64,000 nt of DNA from Pseudonocardia thermophila (GTDB lineage: Bacteria > Actinomycetota > Actinomycetes > Mycobacteriales > Pseudonocardiaceae), in NCBI RefSeq assembly GCF_900142365.1, contig NZ_FRAP01000010.1, forward strand, positions 124,001-188,000. The letters run 5' to 3'. The translations under genes and the position numbers were made by a program. How positions within the stretch are numbered: position 1 is the stretch's first letter; the number at the start of each line of letters is the position of its first letter. The notes under the pieces were generated by a model that searched no databases, was not told where the DNA came from, and saw only the letters and a program-made list of their open reading frames with translations. Below are positions 17,789-28,280 of the stretch, piece by piece.

Positions 17789-18865
17789 GTGACGGTCGAC
17801 AACACGATCGCCGGGCCGCCGCCCGGCACCACCCGGGGCCTGCCGATCGACTGGGACCTGGCCCGCCGGACCGCGGGCAGGCTCGTGGGGCAGGGACCCG
17901 ACGCCTCCCGGGACGAGGCGATCGAGCTGGTGCACCGGCTGCGCGCGGACGCGGCGGTGGCCGAGCGGCACGTGCGCGAGGTCACCGGCCTCGGCGAGGG
18001 GCTGCCGCTGCTGCCGGCGGACGTGGTCGACCGGAAGGACTGGTCCGCGGCCGCGATCGACGGCATGGCGACGCTGACCGCGGGCGCGACGATCCCCGAG
18101 GTGCCCGCGATCGCCCGCGCGGTCACCAGCCGCACCGCGGGCCTGCAGATCGGCGGGCTCGTCGCGTACCTGGGCGGACGGGTGCTGGGCCAGTACGACC
18201 CGTTCGGCGGCCCGGACGGCAACGGGCGGCTGCTGCTCGTCGCCCCCAACGTGCACGCCGCGCGCACCGCGCTGGACGTGCCGGCCGCCGACTTCGGCCT
18301 CTGGGTGTGCCTGCACGAGGCCACGCACCGGCTGCAGTTCACCGCCGTCCCGTGGCTGCGCGACCACTTCGCGGGCGAGGTGGCGAAGCTGCTGTCGCTG
18401 GCCGACGCCCAGCGCGGCCTGACCGTCGAGAAGCTCCCGGAGCTGATCAAGGCGCTGCGCGAGGCGAAGGGTGACTCGCTCGCCGTCGTGGAGGCCCTGC
18501 AGGGGCCCGAGCAGCGAGCGGTCCTCGACCGGCTGCTCGCCGTGACGACGCTGCTGGAGGGCCACGCCGACCACGTGATGGACGCTGTGGGCCCCGAGGT
18601 GGTGCCCGCGGTCGCGACGATCCGGGCCCGGTTCACCCAGCGCCGCCGCGGCGGTGGGCTCGTCGACCGGCTGTTGCGCGCCCTGCTCGGGGTGGAGGCG
18701 AAGGTGCGCCAGTACGCGGTCGGCAAGGCGTTCACCGACCACGTCGTCCTGGCCGCCGGCATGGCCGGGTTCAACCGGGTGTGGGAGAGCCCGGAGACGC
18801 TGCCCACGCGCGCCGAGCTGCTCGATCCGGGCGCCTGGCTGCGCCGCGTGCTCGACTTGAGGTGA
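17789..18865 (+). CDS. zinc-dependent metalloprotease-like protein (DUF2342)
   Basis: 358 residues. It contains HEATHRLQF with the zincin signature HExxH at 176-180. The whole sequence (LQIGGLVAYLGGRVLGQYDP ahead of the motif) matches the actinobacterial DUF2342 family, once annotated as F420-biosynthesis-associated; M. tuberculosis Rv3626c is the syntenic member. No signal peptide, so it acts in the cytoplasm; substrate unknown. I start at GTG 17789 because TACGTT (17776-17781) lies 7 bases upstream, the pattern of a leaderless mRNA; GTG 17762 is the alternative. tilS begins one base after its stop. Confidence 0.88.
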   Translation: MTVDNTIAGPPPGTTRGLPIDWDLARRTAGRLVGQGPDASRDEAIELVHRLRADAAVAERHVREVTGLGEGLPLLPADVVDRKDWSAAAIDGMATLTAGATIPEVPAIARAVTSRTAGLQIGGLVAYLGGRVLGQYDPFGGPDGNGRLLLVAPNVHAARTALDVPAADFGLWVCLHEATHRLQFTAVPWLRDHFAGEVAKLLSLADAQRGLTVEKLPELIKALREAKGDSLAVVEALQGPEQRAVLDRLLAVTTLLEGHADHVMDAVGPEVVPAVATIRARFTQRRRGGGLVDRLLRALLGVEAKVRQYAVGKAFTDHVVLAAGMAGFNRVWESPETLPTRAELLDPGAWLRRVLDLR

Positions 18866-18866
18866 C

Positions 18867-19871
18867 ATGACGCTCCGGGTCGTCACGCGCGCCGTGCGGG
18901 ACGCGCTGGCCGCACTGCCGCCCGCCGTGCGGGCGGCCCCACCGCTGGTGGCCTGCTCCGGCGGGCCCGACTCGCTCGCGCTCGCGGCGGCCACGCGGGA
19001 GGTGCGCTCCGACGTCCGCGCGGCCGTCGTCGACCACGGCCTGCAGGACGGCTCCGCGGCCCAGGCCGACGCCACCGTCGAGCTGCTGGCCGGGTTGGGG
19101 GTGCCCGCGACCGTGCACCCGGTCCGCGTGGAGGGCTCGGGCGGGCTGGAGGCGGCCGCCCGGCGGGCTCGCTACGCCGCGCTCACCGCCGCCCGCCCGC
19201 ACCCGGACTCGCCGGTGCTGCTCGGCCACACCCTCGACGACCAGGCCGAGACCGTGCTGCTCGGGCTCGGCCGCGGCTCCGGGGCCCGCTCCCTCGCCGG
19301 GATGCGGCCATGGCGGCCCCCGTGGCTGCGGCCGCTGCTCGGGGTGCGCCGGACGGCCACCGCGGCCGCGTGCGCCGAGCTGGGCGTCACGCCGTGGAGC
19401 GATCCGCACAACGCCGACCCCCGCTTCACCCGGGTCCGGCTGCGCCGCGAGGTGCTGCCGCTGCTGGAGGAGGTCCTGGCGGGCGGGGTCGCGGAGGCGC
19501 TGGCCCGCACCGCCGCTCAGCTGCAGGAGGACGCCGACGTCCTCGATGAGCTGGCCGCCGAGCTGCTCGCCGAGGCCCGCGACGGCGACCTGCTCGACTG
19601 CGCGGTGCTGGCGGCCCGGCCGCCCGCGCTGCGCCGCCGTGCGCTGCGCGCCTGGCTGGGCGATCGCGGGGTGTCCGGGCTCACCGCCGAGCACCTCGCC
19701 GCGGCCGATCGGCTGGTCACCGCTCGCCGGGACGGCTCCGGCGCGGCCCTGCCGGGTGGCTGCGAGCTCGCGCGGACGCATGGCAGGCTCGACGTGCTCC
19801 CCATCGGCTGGCCGGCCGGTGGCCAAGTCCTACGACGACCCCGGGAGGTCCGCCACCGTGTACGACGGTGA
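18867..19871 (+). CDS. tilS: tRNA(Ile)-lysidine synthase
   Basis: 334 residues. The PP-loop SGGPDS (31-36) binds ATP, and [19 protein letters not shown] follows as in TilS. The enzyme ligates lysine to C34 of the CAU-anticodon isoleucine tRNA, changing codon reading from AUG to AUA; it is essential. The short C-terminal part fits the actinobacterial form, which lacks the larger C-terminal domains of the E. coli enzyme. ATG 18867 sits one base after the Zn protease stop, with GAGGTGAC overlapping that stop; its 3' end overlaps hpt by 14 bases. Confidence 0.93.
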   Translation: MTLRVVTRAVRDALAALPPAVRAAPPLVACSGGPDSLALAAATREVRSDVRAAVVDHGLQDGSAAQADATVELLAGLGVPATVHPVRVEGSGGLEAAARRARYAALTAARPHPDSPVLLGHTLDDQAETVLLGLGRGSGARSLAGMRPWRPPWLRPLLGVRRTATAAACAELGVTPWSDPHNADPRFTRVRLRREVLPLLEEVLAGGVAEALARTAAQLQEDADVLDELAAELLAEARDGDLLDCAVLAARPPALRRRALRAWLGDRGVSGLTAEHLAAADRLVTARRDGSGAALPGGCELARTHGRLDVLPIGWPAGGQVLRRPREVRHRVRR

Positions 19872-20409
19872 CATCGCCACGACGCTCGTCACCGAGGAGG
19901 CGATCCGCGCCAAGACCGCTGAGCTCGCGAAGCAGGTCGGGGCCGACTACGCCGATCGCTGCGCCACCAGCGACCTGCTGCTCGTGGGGGTGCTCAAGGG
20001 CGCGGTCATGTTCATGACCGACTTCGCGAGGGCACTGCCGCTGCCGGTGCAGCTGGAGTTCATGGCGGTCAGTTCGTACGGCTCGTCGACCTCGTCGTCC
20101 GGCGTGGTGCGGATCCTGAAGGACCTCGACCGGGACATCGCTGACCGGCACGTCCTCATCGTGGAGGACATCATCGACTCGGGCCTGACCCTGTCGTGGC
20201 TGCTGAAGAACCTGGAGACCCGGCGTCCGGCGTCGCTGGAGGTGTGCACGCTGCTGCGCAAGCCCGACGCGGTCAAGGTCGACGTGCCCGTGAAGTACGT
20301 CGGCTTCGACATCCCCAACGAGTTCGTCGTCGGCTACGGCCTCGACTACGCCGAGCGCTACCGGGACCTGCCGTTCATCGGCACCCTGGATCCCTCGGTG
20401 TACCGCTGA
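19858..20409 (+). CDS. hpt: hypoxanthine phosphoribosyltransferase
   Basis: 183 residues. The PRPP-binding motif [14 protein letters not shown] is intact, and [20 protein letters not shown] is the first substrate loop of the hypoxanthine/guanine enzymes. It salvages hypoxanthine and guanine to IMP and GMP. Start GTG 19858 has GGGAGG about 10 bases upstream and gives the expected N-terminus [15 protein letters not shown]; the gene overlaps tilS by 14 bases, implying coupled translation. A strong terminator follows. Confidence 0.95.
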   Translation: MYDGDIATTLVTEEAIRAKTAELAKQVGADYADRCATSDLLLVGVLKGAVMFMTDFARALPLPVQLEFMAVSSYGSSTSSSGVVRILKDLDRDIADRHVLIVEDIIDSGLTLSWLLKNLETRRPASLEVCTLLRKPDAVKVDVPVKYVGFDIPNEFVVGYGLDYAERYRDLPFIGTLDPSVYR

Positions 20410-20430
20410 GCACGGCCTGTCGCCCGACGA

Positions 20431-20460
20431 GGGCCCCGGTCCGCATCCGGACCGGGGCCC
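20431..20460. terminator. terminator after hpt
   Basis: GGGCCCCGGTCCG pairs with CGGACCGGGGCCC around a 4-base loop, followed by TCTCCTC. It lies between the convergent hpt and serine-protease genes and can serve both. Confidence 0.8.
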
Positions 20461-20486
20461 TCTCCTCGGGGTGGGGTCAGGCAGGG

Positions 20487-21407
20487 TCAGGCGTCGCCGA
20501 GCGCGGGGCCGGCCGGGGTGGCCAGCGCCATGGGCGACACGCCCTCCGGCGAGGTGGTGAACGGACCACCCGGCACGAGCGAGATCGTGCCGACGCCCCC
20601 GTAGGCGTTGGCGTAGGCGAGCGCCTTCGCGAGGTCGGTCAGCCCGTTGCTGGCCGGCAGCGGCGCCAGGTTGAGCGTGGACAGCACGCCGAACGCGCGG
20701 CCGTCGCCGTCCAGGAAGGCGCTGCCGGAGTCGCCGGGCACGCCGGGGGAGAGCGTGTAGACGGTGTGCGAGAAGCCACCGCCCTCGTCGCCCGCCGCGA
20801 CACCGACCTTCGGGCTGAGCAGCTCGATGCCCAGCCGCAGCGGCGAGTTGCCGTACGTGTAGACCTGCTCGCCGAGGGTCAGCCCGGTGGTGCGCAGCCC
20901 GGTCGGGCCACCGAAGAACGGCACCGTCGGGCTGACGTCGGCCGCGTCCGTGTCGGCGATCTTCACCAGCGCGAAGTCGTTGTAGGCGCAGGCGGCCGGA
21001 TCGGTCTCCCCGCGGTCCTGCATCGTGACCCACGAGCTGTAGGCCAGGGTGCCGCTGCGCTTGCTGCCGTCGGCGGCCGCGATGATCACCTCGGTGCCCA
21101 GCGGGAGGGTTCCGGAGTCGCAGCCGTCGGTCTCGGTGGCGTCACCCGTGCCGGCGCAGTGCGCGGCCTGGCCGATGAACAGGTCGGAGCCGTTGGTGAA
21201 GACGAAGTTGCTGGTGCAGGTGCCCGCGCCCGCAGTGTCGAGCGTCACGCCGGGGCGGATCGGCGCCTCCTCCGCCGGCGCCGCGGGCGCTGCGGGGGCG
21301 GCTGGGGTGGCTGGAGCGGCCGTCGCGGCCGGGGTGGCCAGCGCGGTGAGGGCGATCACCCCGATCGCCGCCGCAGCCGCCGCCAGCCCGCGCGAGCCGA
21401 TCGCCAT
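20487..21407 (-). CDS. secreted trypsin-like serine protease (S1)
   Basis: 306 residues. The signal peptide runs through AAAAAIGVIALTALATPAATA, followed by an Ala/Pro linker. The catalytic triad is visible in order: AAHC (His), NDFALV (Asp) and GVPGDSGSAFL (Ser), with Cys residues that could form disulfides, so it acts outside the cell. I start at ATG 21407, 9 bases after GAGGGGGG; another ATG at 21416 abuts that site and is unlikely to be used. Substrate unknown. It interrupts the otherwise mycobacterial-like order between hpt and ftsH and is on the opposite strand, so it is probably an insertion specific to this lineage. Confidence 0.88.
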   Translation of the reverse strand: MAIGSRGLAAAAAAIGVIALTALATPAATAAPATPAAPAAPAAPAEEAPIRPGVTLDTAGAGTCTSNFVFTNGSDLFIGQAAHCAGTGDATETDGCDSGTLPLGTEVIIAAADGSKRSGTLAYSSWVTMQDRGETDPAACAYNDFALVKIADTDAADVSPTVPFFGGPTGLRTTGLTLGEQVYTYGNSPLRLGIELLSPKVGVAAGDEGGGFSHTVYTLSPGVPGDSGSAFLDGDGRAFGVLSTLNLAPLPASNGLTDLAKALAYANAYGGVGTISLVPGGPFTTSPEGVSPMALATPAGPALGDA

Positions 21408-21707
21408 CAGGTACATCCCCCCTCGTCAACGGCGCCGGCCCGCTGCCGGCTCGACTCGCGGTGCCCAACGAGCACCGGCGGCCCCGGATATGGGCCATTG
21501 TGGGCCGTCCCCCGTGGGGAACACCGGCCGTCCCCCGATCGTTGCCCAGTTACGCACGGTGGGCTGCAGGAACGTCCGCACCGGAGCGGCAGCGCGGCGG
21601 GACTGATGGACCGCTATCCTGACGAACTCAGGGCCGGTCCGTTTGCGCCGTTCCGCGCCGTATGAGAGATCAGCCAGGGAGGGTGAAGGCCTCACGGCCG
21701 CTGCCGC
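21408..21707. other. 300-base divergent intergenic region, protease/ftsH
   Basis: Holds the promoters of the two divergent genes. GGCCGTCCCCCG occurs twice 24 bases apart (about 21503 and 21527). TATCCT (21615-21620) is a plausible -10 for ftsH, without a convincing -35, giving a leader of about 85 bases that contains GGGAGGGTG and a small GGCCTCACGGCC inverted repeat. I see no small gene. Confidence 0.4.
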
Positions 21708-24038
21708 ATGGACCGCAAGCGCATTCTCCGCAACCCACTGGTCTGGATCCTGGCCGCGATCCTCGTCTACTTCACGTTCAGCGTGCTGTTCGACGACACC
21801 CGCGGCTACACGCCGGTGCCCACCTCCGTGGCGCTCACCGAGATCGAGCAGGGCCATGTCGCCAAGGCGCTCGTCGAGGACCGCGAGCAGCGGCTGCGGC
21901 TCGACCTGACCACGCCGCTGAACGGCTCCGAAAAGATCATCACCCAGTACCCGGCCCAGACCGGCGGCGAGATCGTCCAGCTCCTGCAGGACGCCCCGAA
22001 CAGGCCGGAGTTCAACACGGCCGTGCGCCAGGACTCGTTCCTGGTCACGATGCTGATCTACCTGATCCCGCTGGGCGTGGTGCTGCTCATCCTGTTCTGG
22101 ATGATGAACAACGCCCAGGGCGGCAACCGGGTGATGTCGTTCGGCAAGTCCCGGGCGAAGCAGCTCAACAAGGACATGCCGAAGACGACGTTCGCCGACG
22201 TCGCGGGCGCCGACGAGGCCGTCGAGGAGCTGCGGGAGATCAAGGACTTCCTGCAGAACCCCGGCCGCTACCAGGCGCTGGGCGCGAAGATCCCGAAGGG
22301 TGTGCTGCTCTACGGCCCGCCCGGCACCGGTAAGACCCTGCTGGCCCGGGCGGTCGCCGGTGAGGCGGGCGTGCCGTTCTACACGATCTCCGGCTCCGAC
22401 TTCGTCGAGATGTTCGTCGGTGTCGGTGCCAGCCGGGTGCGCGACCTGTTCGAGCAGGCCAAGCAGAACAGCCCCTGCATCATCTTCGTCGATGAGATCG
22501 ACGCGGTCGGCCGCCAGCGCGGCGCCGGCCTGGGCGGCGGCCACGACGAGCGCGAGCAGACGCTGAACCAGCTGCTCGTGGAGATGGACGGGTTCGACCC
22601 GCGCGGCGGCATCATCCTGATCGCGGCCACCAACCGGCCCGACATCCTGGACCCGGCGCTGCTGCGCCCCGGCCGCTTCGACCGCCAGATCCCGGTGAGC
22701 GCGCCGGACCTGGCCGGGCGGCGCGCGGTGCTGGCGGTCCACGCCAAGGGCAAGCCGTTCGCCCCGGACGTCGACTTCGACGCGCTCGCCAAGCGCACCG
22801 TCGGGATGTCGGGCGCCGACCTGGCGAACGTCATCAACGAGGCGGCGCTGCTCACCGCCCGCGAGAACGGCACCGTGATCACGGCGGCCGCGCTGGAGGA
22901 GTCGGTCGACCGGGTCATCGGCGGCCCGCGGCGCAAAGGCAAGATCATCTCCGAGCTGGAGAAGAAGATCACCGCCTACCACGAGGGCGGGCACGCGCTC
23001 GCCGCGTGGGCGATGCCCGATCTGGAGCCGGTCTACAAGCTGACGATCCTGCCGCGCGGGCGCACCGGCGGGCACGCCCTCGTCGTCCCCGAGGACGACA
23101 AGGGCCTGATGACCCGGTCGGAGATGATCGCCCGCCTGGTGTTCGCGATGGGCGGCCGATCGGCCGAGGAGCTGGTCTTCCACGAGCCCACCACCGGCGC
23201 GTCCTCCGACATCGACCAGGCCACCAAGATCGCCAGGGCGATGGTCACCGAGTACGGCATGAGCGCGCGGCTGGGTGCCGTCCGCTACGGCCGCGAGCAG
23301 GGCGACCCGTTCCTGGGCCGCTCGATGGGCAACCAGCCCGACTACTCGCTCGAGGTCGCCCACGAGATCGACGAGGAGGTGCGCGCGCTCATCGAGGCCG
23401 CGCACACCGAGGCGTGGGAGATCCTCAACACCTACCGCGACGTGCTCGACGACCTGGTGTTCGAGCTCCTGGAGAAGGAGACGCTCAACCGCAAGGACCT
23501 CGAGCGCATCTTCGGCTCGGTGAAGAAGCGGCCGCGCATCACCGCGTTCAACGACTTCGGCGGGCGCACCCCGTCGGACAAGCCGCCGATCCTCACCCCG
23601 GCGGAGCGGGCGAAGGAGCGCGGCGAGCCGTGGCCGCCGCCGAAGAAGATCGAGCCGAAGCCCGAGCCCACACCGGTCGGCTCCTACCCGGGTGGGAACG
23701 GCTCGGTCCCGCCTCCCGGCCCCAACGGGCACGGTCCCGTGCCGGGCCCGGTGGTGGATCCGCGGCCCAGCGCGGTCCCGCACAACTACGGCGCGCCGCC
23801 GGACTGGCGGCCCGCGACCACCCCGGCGGGCCAGACCTGGCCGCCCGCCGAGGGGCCGTGGAGCCCTGCCTCGGCTCCCGCGGGTTCCCCGCAGCAGCCG
23901 CAGCAGACCCAGCAGTCGAGCACGCAGCCGCTGACCGGCCCGGGCTCGCCGTGGGCTGCTCCGGCACAATCCGGGCAGCAGGAGCACCGTGACGGCAACG
24001 GTGCCGGTGACAACTCCGACGAGGGTGGCGCGCGCTGA
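21708..24038 (+). CDS. ftsH: ATP-dependent zinc metalloprotease FtsH
   Basis: 776 residues. Two N-terminal membrane helices (about 10-28 and 107-126) flank a small extracytoplasmic domain. Then come the AAA+ module with Walker A GPPGTGKT (203-210), [11 protein letters not shown] (Walker B), the pore-loop region [16 protein letters not shown] and the second region of homology [20 protein letters not shown]. The M41 protease domain carries HEGGH (425-429). FtsH hexamers pull misfolded membrane and short-lived cytosolic proteins through the pore for degradation. About 120 C-terminal residues are Pro/Gly/Gln-rich and disordered, as in other Pseudonocardiales. folE starts 21 bases after the stop. 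Confidence 0.96.
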   Translation: MDRKRILRNPLVWILAAILVYFTFSVLFDDTRGYTPVPTSVALTEIEQGHVAKALVEDREQRLRLDLTTPLNGSEKIITQYPAQTGGEIVQLLQDAPNRPEFNTAVRQDSFLVTMLIYLIPLGVVLLILFWMMNNAQGGNRVMSFGKSRAKQLNKDMPKTTFADVAGADEAVEELREIKDFLQNPGRYQALGAKIPKGVLLYGPPGTGKTLLARAVAGEAGVPFYTISGSDFVEMFVGVGASRVRDLFEQAKQNSPCIIFVDEIDAVGRQRGAGLGGGHDEREQTLNQLLVEMDGFDPRGGIILIAATNRPDILDPALLRPGRFDRQIPVSAPDLAGRRAVLAVHAKGKPFAPDVDFDALAKRTVGMSGADLANVINEAALLTARENGTVITAAALEESVDRVIGGPRRKGKIISELEKKITAYHEGGHALAAWAMPDLEPVYKLTILPRGRTGGHALVVPEDDKGLMTRSEMIARLVFAMGGRSAEELVFHEPTTGASSDIDQATKIARAMVTEYGMSARLGAVRYGREQGDPFLGRSMGNQPDYSLEVAHEIDEEVRALIEAAHTEAWEILNTYRDVLDDLVFELLEKETLNRKDLERIFGSVKKRPRITAFNDFGGRTPSDKPPILTPAERAKERGEPWPPPKKIEPKPEPTPVGSYPGGNGSVPPPGPNGHGPVPGPVVDPRPSAVPHNYGAPPDWRPATTPAGQTWPPAEGPWSPASAPAGSPQQPQQTQQSSTQPLTGPGSPWAAPAQSGQQEHRDGNGAGDNSDEGGAR

Positions 24039-24058
24039 GCGAGAGCACGTACGCCGAC

Positions 24059-24676
24059 GTGGACGGCGAGCTGAACGGTGACGTACCCGGCCTGCGCCCG
24101 GGGGCCCGCGGGGTCGACCGCGCCCGGGCGGAGGCCGCGGTCCGCGAGCTGCTGATCGCGATCGGCGAGGACCCGGACCGCGAGGGGCTGCGCGACACCC
24201 CGGCGCGGGTCGCCCGGGCCTACGAGGAGATCTTCGCCGGGCTCTACGTGGAGCCCGACGAGGTGCTGGAGCGCACCTTCGACGAGCACCACCAGGAGCT
24301 GATCCTGGTGCGGGACATCCCGCTGTTCTCGACCTGCGAGCACCACCTGGTGCCGTTCCACGGGTTCGCGCACGTCGGGTACATCCCCAACGCCGAGGGC
24401 AAGGTCACGGGGCTGTCGAAGATCGCCCGCGTGGTGGACCTGTACGCCCGCAGGCCGCAGGTGCAGGAGCGGCTGACCGCGCAGGTCGCCGACGCGCTGG
24501 TGCGCAAGCTCGATCCGCGCGGCGTGATCGTCGTGATGGAGGCCGAGCACCTCTGCATGGGCATGCGCGGCATCCGCAAGCCCGGGTCCACCACCACGAC
24601 GTCGGCGGTGCGGGGCCTCTTCCAGAGCTCCCCCTCGTCGCGTGCCGAGGCGCTGGCGCTGATCAGGCGGGGGTGA
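24059..24676 (+). CDS. folE: GTP cyclohydrolase I
   Basis: 205 residues. Zinc-site motifs [10 protein letters not shown] and [10 protein letters not shown] are both present, with the GTP-binding helix [20 protein letters not shown] near residues 37-56. It converts GTP to 7,8-dihydroneopterin triphosphate, the entry to folate. GTG 24059 is the first usable start in frame; the true start could be a few codons upstream at a rarer codon because the ribosome site is poor. Its stop overlaps the folP start by 4 bases, opening the coupled folEPBK run. Confidence 0.95.
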   Translation: MDGELNGDVPGLRPGARGVDRARAEAAVRELLIAIGEDPDREGLRDTPARVARAYEEIFAGLYVEPDEVLERTFDEHHQELILVRDIPLFSTCEHHLVPFHGFAHVGYIPNAEGKVTGLSKIARVVDLYARRPQVQERLTAQVADALVRKLDPRGVIVVMEAEHLCMGMRGIRKPGSTTTTSAVRGLFQSSPSSRAEALALIRRG

Positions 24677-25509
24677 TCGTGGAGCTGCCCCGGCCCGGAC
24701 GGTGCGTCGTGATGGGGATCCTCAACGTCACTCCCGACTCGTTCTCCGACGGCGGCCGCTACTTCGACCACGACGCCGCGGTGGCCCACGGGCTCGCCAT
24801 GCACCGCGCCGGCGCCGACTACGTCGACGTCGGCGGGGAGTCGACGCGGCCGGGTGCGCAGCGCGTCGATCTCGAGGAGGAGGCGGCCCGGGTGCTGCCG
24901 GTCGTCACCGACCTCGCGGCGGAGGGGGTGGCGGTCAGCATCGACACGATGCGGGCCTCGGTCGCCGAGGCCGCCGTCCGCGCGGGTGCGGTGCTGGTCA
25001 ACGACGTCTCGGCCGGGCAGGCCGACCCGGACATGGCCCGCTGCGTGGCCGACCTGGGCGTGCCGTGGGTGCTCATGCACGGCCGCGGGCCCAGCGCGAC
25101 CATGAACGAGCGGGCCGTCTACCAGGACGTCGTGGCGGAGGTGCGCGCCGAGCTGCAGCAGCGCGTGGACGCGGCCCTCGCCGCCGGGGTCGACCCGAGC
25201 CGGATCGTGGTCGATCCGGGGCTCGGGTTCGCCAAGCACGGCGAGCACAACTGGGCGCTGCTGCGCAACCTGGACCGGTTCACCGAGCTGGGCTTCCCGG
25301 TTCTGATCGGCGCCTCCCGCAAGCGGTTCCTCGGCGAGCTGCTCGCGGACGCCGAGGGCAACCACCGCCCGACGGAGGGCCGGGGCCTGGCCACCGCGGT
25401 GATCAGCGGGTTGGCCGCCCTCGCCGGTGCGTGGGGCGTGCGGGTGCACGACGTCGGCCAGTCCCTCGACGCCGTCGCCGTCGCAGCCGCGTGGAGCGGG
25501 CAGCGGTGA
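24673..25509 (+). CDS. folP: dihydropteroate synthase
   Basis: 278 residues. It has the TIM-barrel signatures [18 protein letters not shown] and [13 protein letters not shown], the pterin and phosphate loops, and [12 protein letters not shown] near the end. It condenses 6-hydroxymethyl-dihydropterin pyrophosphate with p-aminobenzoate and is the sulfonamide target. GTGA overlaps join it to folE and folB. Confidence 0.96.
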   Translation: MIVELPRPGRCVVMGILNVTPDSFSDGGRYFDHDAAVAHGLAMHRAGADYVDVGGESTRPGAQRVDLEEEAARVLPVVTDLAAEGVAVSIDTMRASVAEAAVRAGAVLVNDVSAGQADPDMARCVADLGVPWVLMHGRGPSATMNERAVYQDVVAEVRAELQQRVDAALAAGVDPSRIVVDPGLGFAKHGEHNWALLRNLDRFTELGFPVLIGASRKRFLGELLADAEGNHRPTEGRGLATAVISGLAALAGAWGVRVHDVGQSLDAVAVAAAWSGQR

Positions 25510-25871
25510 CCGGCGACCGCATCGAGCTGCGCGGGCTGACCGTGCGCGGCCACCACGGCGTGTTCGACTTCGAGAAGCGCGACGGGCAGGACTTCGTCGT
25601 CGACGTCGTCGCCTGGCTGGACCTCGCCCCGGCGGCGGCGAGCGACGACCTGACCGAGACCCTGCACTACGGCGAGCTGGCCGAGCGGGTGGCCGCGATC
25701 GTCGCGGGTGAGCCGCGCGACCTCATCGAGACGGTGGCGAGCGAGATCGCCGACGAGGTGCTGCGCGATCCGCGCGTGACCGCCACCGAGGTCACCGTGC
25801 ACAAGCCGCACGCGCCGATCCCGCTGCAGTTCTCCGACGTCGCCGTCGTGGTGCACCGGAGCCGGACGTGA
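25506..25871 (+). CDS. folB: dihydroneopterin aldolase
   Basis: 121 residues from GTG 25506 (overlapping the folP stop). [20 protein letters not shown] is the typical N-terminus, with the active-site Glu/Lys pair region at [12 protein letters not shown] and [10 protein letters not shown]. It cleaves 7,8-dihydroneopterin to 6-hydroxymethyl-dihydropterin and glycolaldehyde, working as an octamer. Middle member of the coupled folate operon. Confidence 0.95.
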   Translation: MTGDRIELRGLTVRGHHGVFDFEKRDGQDFVVDVVAWLDLAPAAASDDLTETLHYGELAERVAAIVAGEPRDLIETVASEIADEVLRDPRVTATEVTVHKPHAPIPLQFSDVAVVVHRSRT

Positions 25872-26359
25872 GCCGCGCGGTGCTCTCGCTGGGTTCCAAC
25901 CTCGGCGACCGGGAGGCGCACCTGCGCTCGGCCGTCCGGGGGTTCGCCGCCGCGCTCGTGGCCGTGTCGCCGGTGTACGAGACCGCGCCGTGGGGCGGGG
26001 TCGAGCAGCCGGACTTCCTCAACGCCGTGCTGATCGTCGACGACCCGGACACCGACGCGTGGGGATGGCTGCGCCGCGGCCAGGCGCTGGAGAACGCCGC
26101 TGGCCGGGTGCGGGAGATCCGGTGGGGCCCGCGCACACTGGACGTGGACGTGGTGCACGTCGAGGGCGTGACCAGCGACGATCCCGAGCTGCTGCTGCCG
26201 CACCCGGGCACCCCGGAGCGGGCGACCGTGCTGCGGCCGTGGCTCGACATCGACCCGGACGCCGTGCTGCCCGGGCACGGTCGGGTGGCCGACCTGCTCG
26301 CCGCGCTGGGCCCGGACGCCGAGGCGGGCATGCGCCGCACGGCGGTGACGCTGAAGTGA
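25868..26359 (+). CDS. folK: 6-hydroxymethyl-dihydropterin pyrophosphokinase (HPPK)
   Basis: 163 residues. [18 protein letters not shown] opens the enzyme, and [15 protein letters not shown] carries the RxxRxxDxD-type ATP/Mg-binding signature ([14 protein letters not shown]). It pyrophosphorylates 6-hydroxymethyl-dihydropterin for FolP. The GTG start overlaps folB and the stop overlaps the DUF3180 gene, each by 4 bases. Confidence 0.95.
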   Translation: MSRAVLSLGSNLGDREAHLRSAVRGFAAALVAVSPVYETAPWGGVEQPDFLNAVLIVDDPDTDAWGWLRRGQALENAAGRVREIRWGPRTLDVDVVHVEGVTSDDPELLLPHPGTPERATVLRPWLDIDPDAVLPGHGRVADLLAALGPDAEAGMRRTAVTLK

Positions 26360-26820
26360 CCGCGACCCGACCGCGCGACCTGCTCGCGATCGGGCTCGTC
26401 GCCGTGCTGGTCGCGAACCTGATCGTGCGGCTGTCCTACGGCTCGCTGCCGGGGTTCCCCCTGTTCGCGGGCGCCACGCTGGGCGTGCTCGCGATCGCTG
26501 AGGCGATCGCCGGGTTCAACTTCCGCAGCCGCATCCGCCGTGAGCCCGGCACCCGGCCCGTCCAGCCGCTCGTGGCGGCCCGGGCGGTGATGCTGGCGAA
26601 GGCGTCCTCGGTGGCGGGGGCCGTCGTGGCGGGCTGGTGGGCCGGCCTGCTCGCCTACACGGTGCCCCGGGCCGGCGAGGTCACCGCCGCGGCGAGCGAC
26701 ACCGCGTCGGGCGCGGTGGGCCTGATCTGCGCCCTCGGGCTGATCGGTGCGGCCCTGTGGCTGGAGCACGGCCTACGCACACCGGATGATCCTGACGACG
26801 CCGAGGAGACCGCCCCGTAG
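26356..26820 (+). CDS. DUF3180 membrane protein
   Basis: 154 residues from GTG 26356 overlapping the folK stop. Four membrane helices are predictable (about 8-28, 35-53, 76-98, 112-133). This small integral protein follows folK across actinobacteria (Rv3605c position in M. tuberculosis) and is classed as DUF3180. The function is unknown; the constant coupling to folK suggests a role near the folate or cell-envelope genes but nothing more can be read from the sequence. Confidence 0.88.
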   Translation: MTATRPRDLLAIGLVAVLVANLIVRLSYGSLPGFPLFAGATLGVLAIAEAIAGFNFRSRIRREPGTRPVQPLVAARAVMLAKASSVAGAVVAGWWAGLLAYTVPRAGEVTAAASDTASGAVGLICALGLIGAALWLEHGLRTPDDPDDAEETAP

Positions 26821-26830
26821 GCTCCCCCAC

Positions 26831-28141
26831 ATGTCGCAGGTCATGACCGGCATCACTCGGCTGACGCAGCAGATGCCGACGCAGACCCGGCAGCGGCGGT
26901 TCGTGCTCGGGCCGGTCGTCGTGCTGGTCGTGCTCGCGTTCTTCGTCCTGATCGCGATCGGCATCGTGCAGAGCGAGGTCGGAGCGGGCGGTGTGCTGCT
27001 CGGTGCCCTGCTCGCACTGCTGCCCGTCGGACCGGTGGTGGCGGCGTTCCTGTGGATCGACCGGTGGGAGCCCGAGCCGCCGCACCTGCTGCTGGCGGCG
27101 TTCGTCTGGGGCGCGGGCGTGGCGGCCTGCATCGCGATCGTGCTCAACTCGGTCGCCGGGATCCTGCTCGACGCCGAGCTGGGCGCCGAGGAGGGTGGGC
27201 TGATCACGGTCGCGGTCGTCGCCCCGATCGTCGAGGAGGCGGTCAAGGGCCTGTTCGTCGTCGGGATGCTGGTGTTCAAGCGCCGCGAGTTCGACGGCAT
27301 CACCGACGGCATCGTCTACGCCGGCATCACCGCGGCCGGCTTCGCGTTCACCGAGAACATCCTCTACATCGGCCGCACCTTCGACGAGGACGGTTCGGGC
27401 GCCGCCACGCTCACCGTGGTCATCCTGCGGTGCGTGTTCTCCCCGTTCGCCCACCCGCTGTTCACCGCCATGACCGGCATCGGCGCCGGCATCGCGGCGG
27501 CGAGCAGGCGCGGCTCCGGCGCGTGGCTGGCCATCCCGGCCGGCTACGTGGTCGCGGTCCTGCTGCACGGGCTGTGGAACGCCTCCGGCACGCTCGGCGG
27601 CGGCACGGGGTTCGTCGGCGTCTACGCCGTGGTCATGGTGCCGGTGTTCATCTCGCTGATCGTGCTCTCGGTCTGGCAGCGCAAGCGCGAGCAGCGGATC
27701 GTCGTCGAGCAGCTGCCCGGGTTCGCGCGGGCCGGCTGGATCGCGCCGAGCGAGATCACGCTGCTGTCCAGCCTCGCGGGCCGGCGCAACTGGCGGGCCG
27801 CGGTGCGCCGGCAGTCCGGCCGGCAGGTGGAGCAGGCGGTGGCGCGCTACCAGGCCGCGGTCACCGAGATGGCGTTCCTGCGGGCCCGCATGGCCCGCGG
27901 GTCGGTCGGCAGGCTGGCGCAGAAGTGGCACCAGGAGGCGCTGGCCGAGCTGCTGTCGGCGCGGCTGGCCGCCGTCGGGCACCCGCAGGCGCTGACGGTC
28001 GCGCTGCGCCACGGTGGCCCGCGCGGCGGGCGCCCGCCCCAGAACTGGACTCCGCCGCCGCCCGGCCCGGCGCCCGGCCAGCGCCAGCAGTACGGGCCCC
28101 TGCCGCCCGGTCTCCCGCCCCAGAGCTGGCCGTACGGCTGA
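26831..28141 (+). CDS. PrsW-family intramembrane metalloprotease-like protein
   Basis: 436 residues. Eight or so helices occupy residues 25-285. The PrsW motifs are readable: EEAVKG (about 137-142), FAFTENILYIG, HPLFTAMTGIGAG and HGLWNAS, the Glu and His residues proposed to hold the metal in this CAAX-protease-like superfamily. PrsW in Bacillus cleaves an anti-sigma factor within the membrane; whether this one does so is unknown. The C-terminal 150 residues are a charged helical segment followed by a Pro/Gln-rich tail. ATG 26831 has TAGGCT 7 bases upstream, so the transcript may be leaderless. Confidence 0.85.
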   Translation: MSQVMTGITRLTQQMPTQTRQRRFVLGPVVVLVVLAFFVLIAIGIVQSEVGAGGVLLGALLALLPVGPVVAAFLWIDRWEPEPPHLLLAAFVWGAGVAACIAIVLNSVAGILLDAELGAEEGGLITVAVVAPIVEEAVKGLFVVGMLVFKRREFDGITDGIVYAGITAAGFAFTENILYIGRTFDEDGSGAATLTVVILRCVFSPFAHPLFTAMTGIGAGIAAASRRGSGAWLAIPAGYVVAVLLHGLWNASGTLGGGTGFVGVYAVVMVPVFISLIVLSVWQRKREQRIVVEQLPGFARAGWIAPSEITLLSSLAGRRNWRAAVRRQSGRQVEQAVARYQAAVTEMAFLRARMARGSVGRLAQKWHQEALAELLSARLAAVGHPQALTVALRHGGPRGGRPPQNWTPPPPGPAPGQRQQYGPLPPGLPPQSWPYG

Positions 28142-28280
28142 GCCGTCCCGGCCCGGGTGAAGCCTGTCACCCGACGTCGCAAGAGCCCGACATGCGCGTC
28201 TAGCCTGGGCTCGCCGCTCCGATGGCGGTGCGGCATCGTCCGGTACCCGGATCGCGGGACTGGAACGAAGGAGTACGCGC

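Noticed and set aside
21426-23987. A minus-strand frame of about 850 codons opposite ftsH
   Set aside because: Antisense shadow of ftsH; composition typical of shadow frames and no recognisable domain.
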